Below are positions 61,604-63,746 of a stretch of 63,746 bases of DNA, piece after piece. The notes under the pieces are model-generated. The model was not told where the DNA came from. It ran no database searches and saw only the letters and a list, made by a program, of their open reading frames with translations. The stretch is from Nostoc sp. FACHB-152 (lineage in GTDB: Bacteria > Cyanobacteriota > Cyanobacteriia > Cyanobacteriales > Nostocaceae): positions 1 to 63,746 of the forward strand of contig NZ_JACJRV010000036.1 of NCBI RefSeq assembly GCF_014697475.1, given 5' to 3'. Each line of letters begins with the position of its first letter. Positions within the stretch are counted from its first letter, which is position 1. Both the position numbers and the translations under genes were made by a program.

Positions 61604-62158
61604 TCAATTTTCTGTATTGACAATGGCTGCTATCAACTGCTCCATATTCCAGCGATCGCCATACCAAATCCCATTAATAAACAAAGCTGGGGTAGCTGTT
61701 ACTCCGCTATGGATGCCACTTTCGATATCTTGATTGATGCGCTCAAGATGCAGATGCTTACACATATCTTGGAGAAATTGGGAGATATCGAGTCCTAAAT
61801 CGTTGGCATACTCTACTAAATAACCATCTGCTAACTGTTGTTGGTGAATAAACAAAATGTCATGTATTTGCCAAAACTGACCTTGAACAGCAGCAGCTTC
61901 AGCCGCTTCAGCCGCACGTAGAGCTTGAGAATGAATTTTTATCTGGGGAAAATGACGGAAAATAAAGCACAAATAATCTTCTCCCAACGAAGTACTCAGT
62001 TGTCGCCCAATGACTTTCAGCAACCGATAAACCTCCGCACTCTCTTGACATTGGTAATCTCCATACATCACCAGTACCACAGAGGCACTTAACAGCCCTT
62101 GTTTACGATCCTGGGTTGAAGGTGGGAATAATAAACGGTGTTGATGGTCATTGTTCAC
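61604..62158 (-). CDS. DsbA-like thioredoxin-fold protein with a single active-site Cys
   Basis: A 184-residue protein. VVLVMYGDYQCQESAEVY near residues 28-45 is the DsbA/Na+-H+ antiporter-associated thioredoxin start, and TATPALFINGIWYGD near 150 the cis-Pro loop. The usual CPYC is CQES, so the second redox Cys is absent and dithiol oxidation is unlikely. No signal peptide is evident, consistent with a cytoplasmic location. It shares its 167-bp upstream region with SDR 1. Probably co-transcribed with SDR 2 downstream. Confidence 0.8.
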   Translation of the reverse strand: MNNDHQHRLLFPPSTQDRKQGLLSASVVLVMYGDYQCQESAEVYRLLKVIGRQLSTSLGEDYLCFIFRHFPQIKIHSQALRAAEAAEAAAVQGQFWQIHDILFIHQQQLADGYLVEYANDLGLDISQFLQDMCKHLHLERINQDIESGIHSGVTATPALFINGIWYGDRWNMEQLIAAIVNTEN

Positions 62159-62242
62159 TGGAACCTCCGAGGGGAAGTATGTTTACCGCAAGCATCACTT
62201 GCGGGGATTACGCCTACATCCCTCTCTGTGCTATGTGTATCA

Positions 62243-62409
62243 GCAAACTTGAATCTGGCAACTGGATTGCTATCTGTGTTTGCATGAATCTAATATATGC
62301 AATTGATTTTGGTTTGTCGTCCACTCACAGTTGATACTTTTATTTAATCGAGTGGGCGATCGCTTAATCCATCTGACAATGGAAGAGTAACTCAAACTTT
62401 AGTTGGAAT
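62243..62409 (-). promoter_or_regulatory. Shared upstream region (copy 2)
   Basis: The 100-bp block 62243-62342 aligns without gaps to 58051-58150. The dyad-like ACTCAAACTTTAGTTGGAAT at 62390-62409 is an imperfect version of the 20-bp palindrome, at exactly the same 47-bp spacing. It lies upstream of the DsbA-like gene. Confidence 0.65.
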
Positions 62410-62463
62410 TCAATAAAATGACTCAATTCCCCTTCCAAATATAAGATGTCTGCATTTGCTGCT

Positions 62464-63654
62464 TCACATCTTTGAAAACAGCAAATTTAACCCTTCGGTC
62501 ATTGTGGGATGAGTCAACACACCATCGCGCAAAACGGTGTAAGGCATTTGAGCTTGGATCACCATCTGCACAGTTGAAATCACTTCACCTGCTTCATGAC
62601 ACAAGAGTGAAGCACCGAGAATATGCCCTGTCTCAGTATCCACGATCGCCTTCAACAAACCATCAGTTTTGCCTAGTGTTCTCGCTCTGGGAATGGCTGA
62701 GGCATCCAGTTTTGCTACTCGAATGGCATACCCTTGTTGCCGTGCTTCGGTTTCAGTCAACCCCAAATGCGCCAGTTCTGGATCAATGAACAGACAGGAG
62801 GGAATTGGGCGATCGCTAGTGTTGCGGTTGCCGCCATCAATCAAATTTGCTTTGATAATCCGATAATCGTCCAGCGACACATGGGTATATTGCGGGCCGC
62901 CATTGATGTCGCCTAACGCCCAAATACCTGGTACATTCGTTTCTAGGCGATCGTTAACTACAATAAATCCACGAGCATCAGTTGCCACACCAGCAGCAGC
63001 TAAATTTAAGCTATCGGTAGTTGGCACACGACCAACAGCAATGAGCAAATGTGAACCTTGAAGCTCTATTTGCTGATTAGCAACTTGGATTTGCAGTTTG
63101 ATTGCATTGCCAGCACGATCAGCCTTTAACACTTTCGCATTCAGCAGAAATTCAATATCCTCTCGTTCCAGCAATGTCTGCACCGCCATTGCAATATCTG
63201 GATCTTGCTGTGAAAGAATTTGCTCACTTTGTCCAATCACCGTAACGCGAGAACCAAAGCGCCGGAACATTTGAGCAAACTCCAATCCAATATAGCCGCT
63301 ACCGAGAATAAGTAAGTGTTCAGGCAACTGCTCTAGCTCCATAATCGACTCGCTAGTCAAAAACCCAGCTTCTTTAAGTCCGGGTATGGATGGAATCAAA
63401 GGTCGTGTGCCTGTGTTAATAAACAATCGTTCTGCGGTAATTAACCGAGTATTGCCTTCATCTGTCGCCACTTCAATCGTTTGAGGAGCAACAAAGCGTC
63501 CCGTACCAACGATCAGTTCGTGACCAAGAGCTATTTTTAGATTGTGCAAGTTCATTTCACGCATCGATTGCACAACTATTCGTTTGCGGCGAATCACCTC
63601 TGCAAAATCAAGGGTGGAAGCATGGACTTTAATACCATAAGCAGCCTTAAGGGG
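62464..63654 (-). pseudogene. 5'-truncated mercuric-reductase/lipoamide-dehydrogenase-like flavoprotein
   Basis: The reading frame stays open from 63654 to the stop at 62464. It covers the NAD-binding domain (LILGSGYIGLEFAQMF), the second FAD contact (GIWALGDINGGPQYTHVSLDDY) and the dimerisation domain (THPTMTEGLNLLF). The N-terminal FAD GxGxxG and the redox-active CxxxxC, about 85 residues, are missing. The first recognisable residues are AAYGIKVHASTLDFAEVIRR, after which the sequence runs into a stop. A GTG at 63597 could start a shorter, non-functional protein. The remaining 90 bp to the window end show no gene and may be the end of an inserted element. Confidence 0.75.
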
Positions 63655-63746
63655 CTACAAAAAGGGCTAGAATGCAGACAGAATAAGTCTCATAGCTCTT
63701 TGACCTTGTTGGTAGAAAGGACGCTTATTAGGACTTAATGTCAATA

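Overview
The window reads as chromosome of a filamentous, probably heterocyst-forming cyanobacterium (Nostocales, Nostoc-like). The evidence is the very frequent HIP1 octamer GCGATCGC, a psbA-type gene, a PAM68 gene behind rpsO, heptanucleotide short tandem repeats, several MITE-like repeat families, and a high density of TPR, CHAT, DUF1822, DUF928 and filamentous-haemagglutinin genes. No tRNA, rRNA or CRISPR array was seen.

1-14 kb is mostly housekeeping and signalling. It holds DAHP synthase, rpsO-PAM68, MurT and GatD (separated by an opposite-strand gene), a thioredoxin-fold lumenal protein and a sensor kinase. Within it are two similar divergent modules, each a Crp/Fnr regulator facing a degenerate signalling protein (a receiver without its phospho-Asp; a CheB domain without its catalytic Ser and His). 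Both share a GTACG-centred palindrome between the divergent genes. 14-30 kb carries a nucleotidyltransferase/phosphomannomutase fusion, a TPR protein and hybrid kinase, a YedE-DUF3343 transporter operon, a divergent 'rogue/sentinel' D1 protein lacking several Mn-cluster ligands, a truncated HoxW-like fragment, two FAD oxidoreductases, small genes and a dead pentapeptide-repeat gene.

31-44 kb is two convergent operons. Rightward: an RTX-like protein, a TPS-type exoprotein and an exported TPR-CHAT protein. Leftward: a sigma-70-like factor, a DUF1822/HEAT protein, a membrane CHAT-CHASE2 protein and a DUF928 protein. Together they look like a sensing, sigma-factor and caspase-like protease system built around a secreted adhesin. 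44-53 kb is an array of five double-glycine-leader secreted proteins in three types (A, B, C), each behind one of two repeated 5' cassettes (P or Q), followed by their likely C39-peptidase ABC exporter and HlyD adaptor. This duplicated, mosaic locus is the strongest candidate for an undescribed secretion/effector system; it lies divergent from the sigma-factor operon.

53-64 kb is a rearranged accessory region. It has a trpD 3' fragment ending in a perfect hairpin, an IS5-family element, small coupled genes, a condensation-domain acyltransferase, two SDRs, an alpha/beta hydrolase, an acyl-CoA-dehydrogenase-like monooxygenase, a DsbA-like protein and a 5'-truncated mercuric-reductase-like flavoprotein. 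Fragments of a quinone oxidoreductase and of a second hydrolase lie between them. Two of its genes share a 167-bp upstream region, aligned without gaps, carrying a 20-bp MerR-like palindrome.
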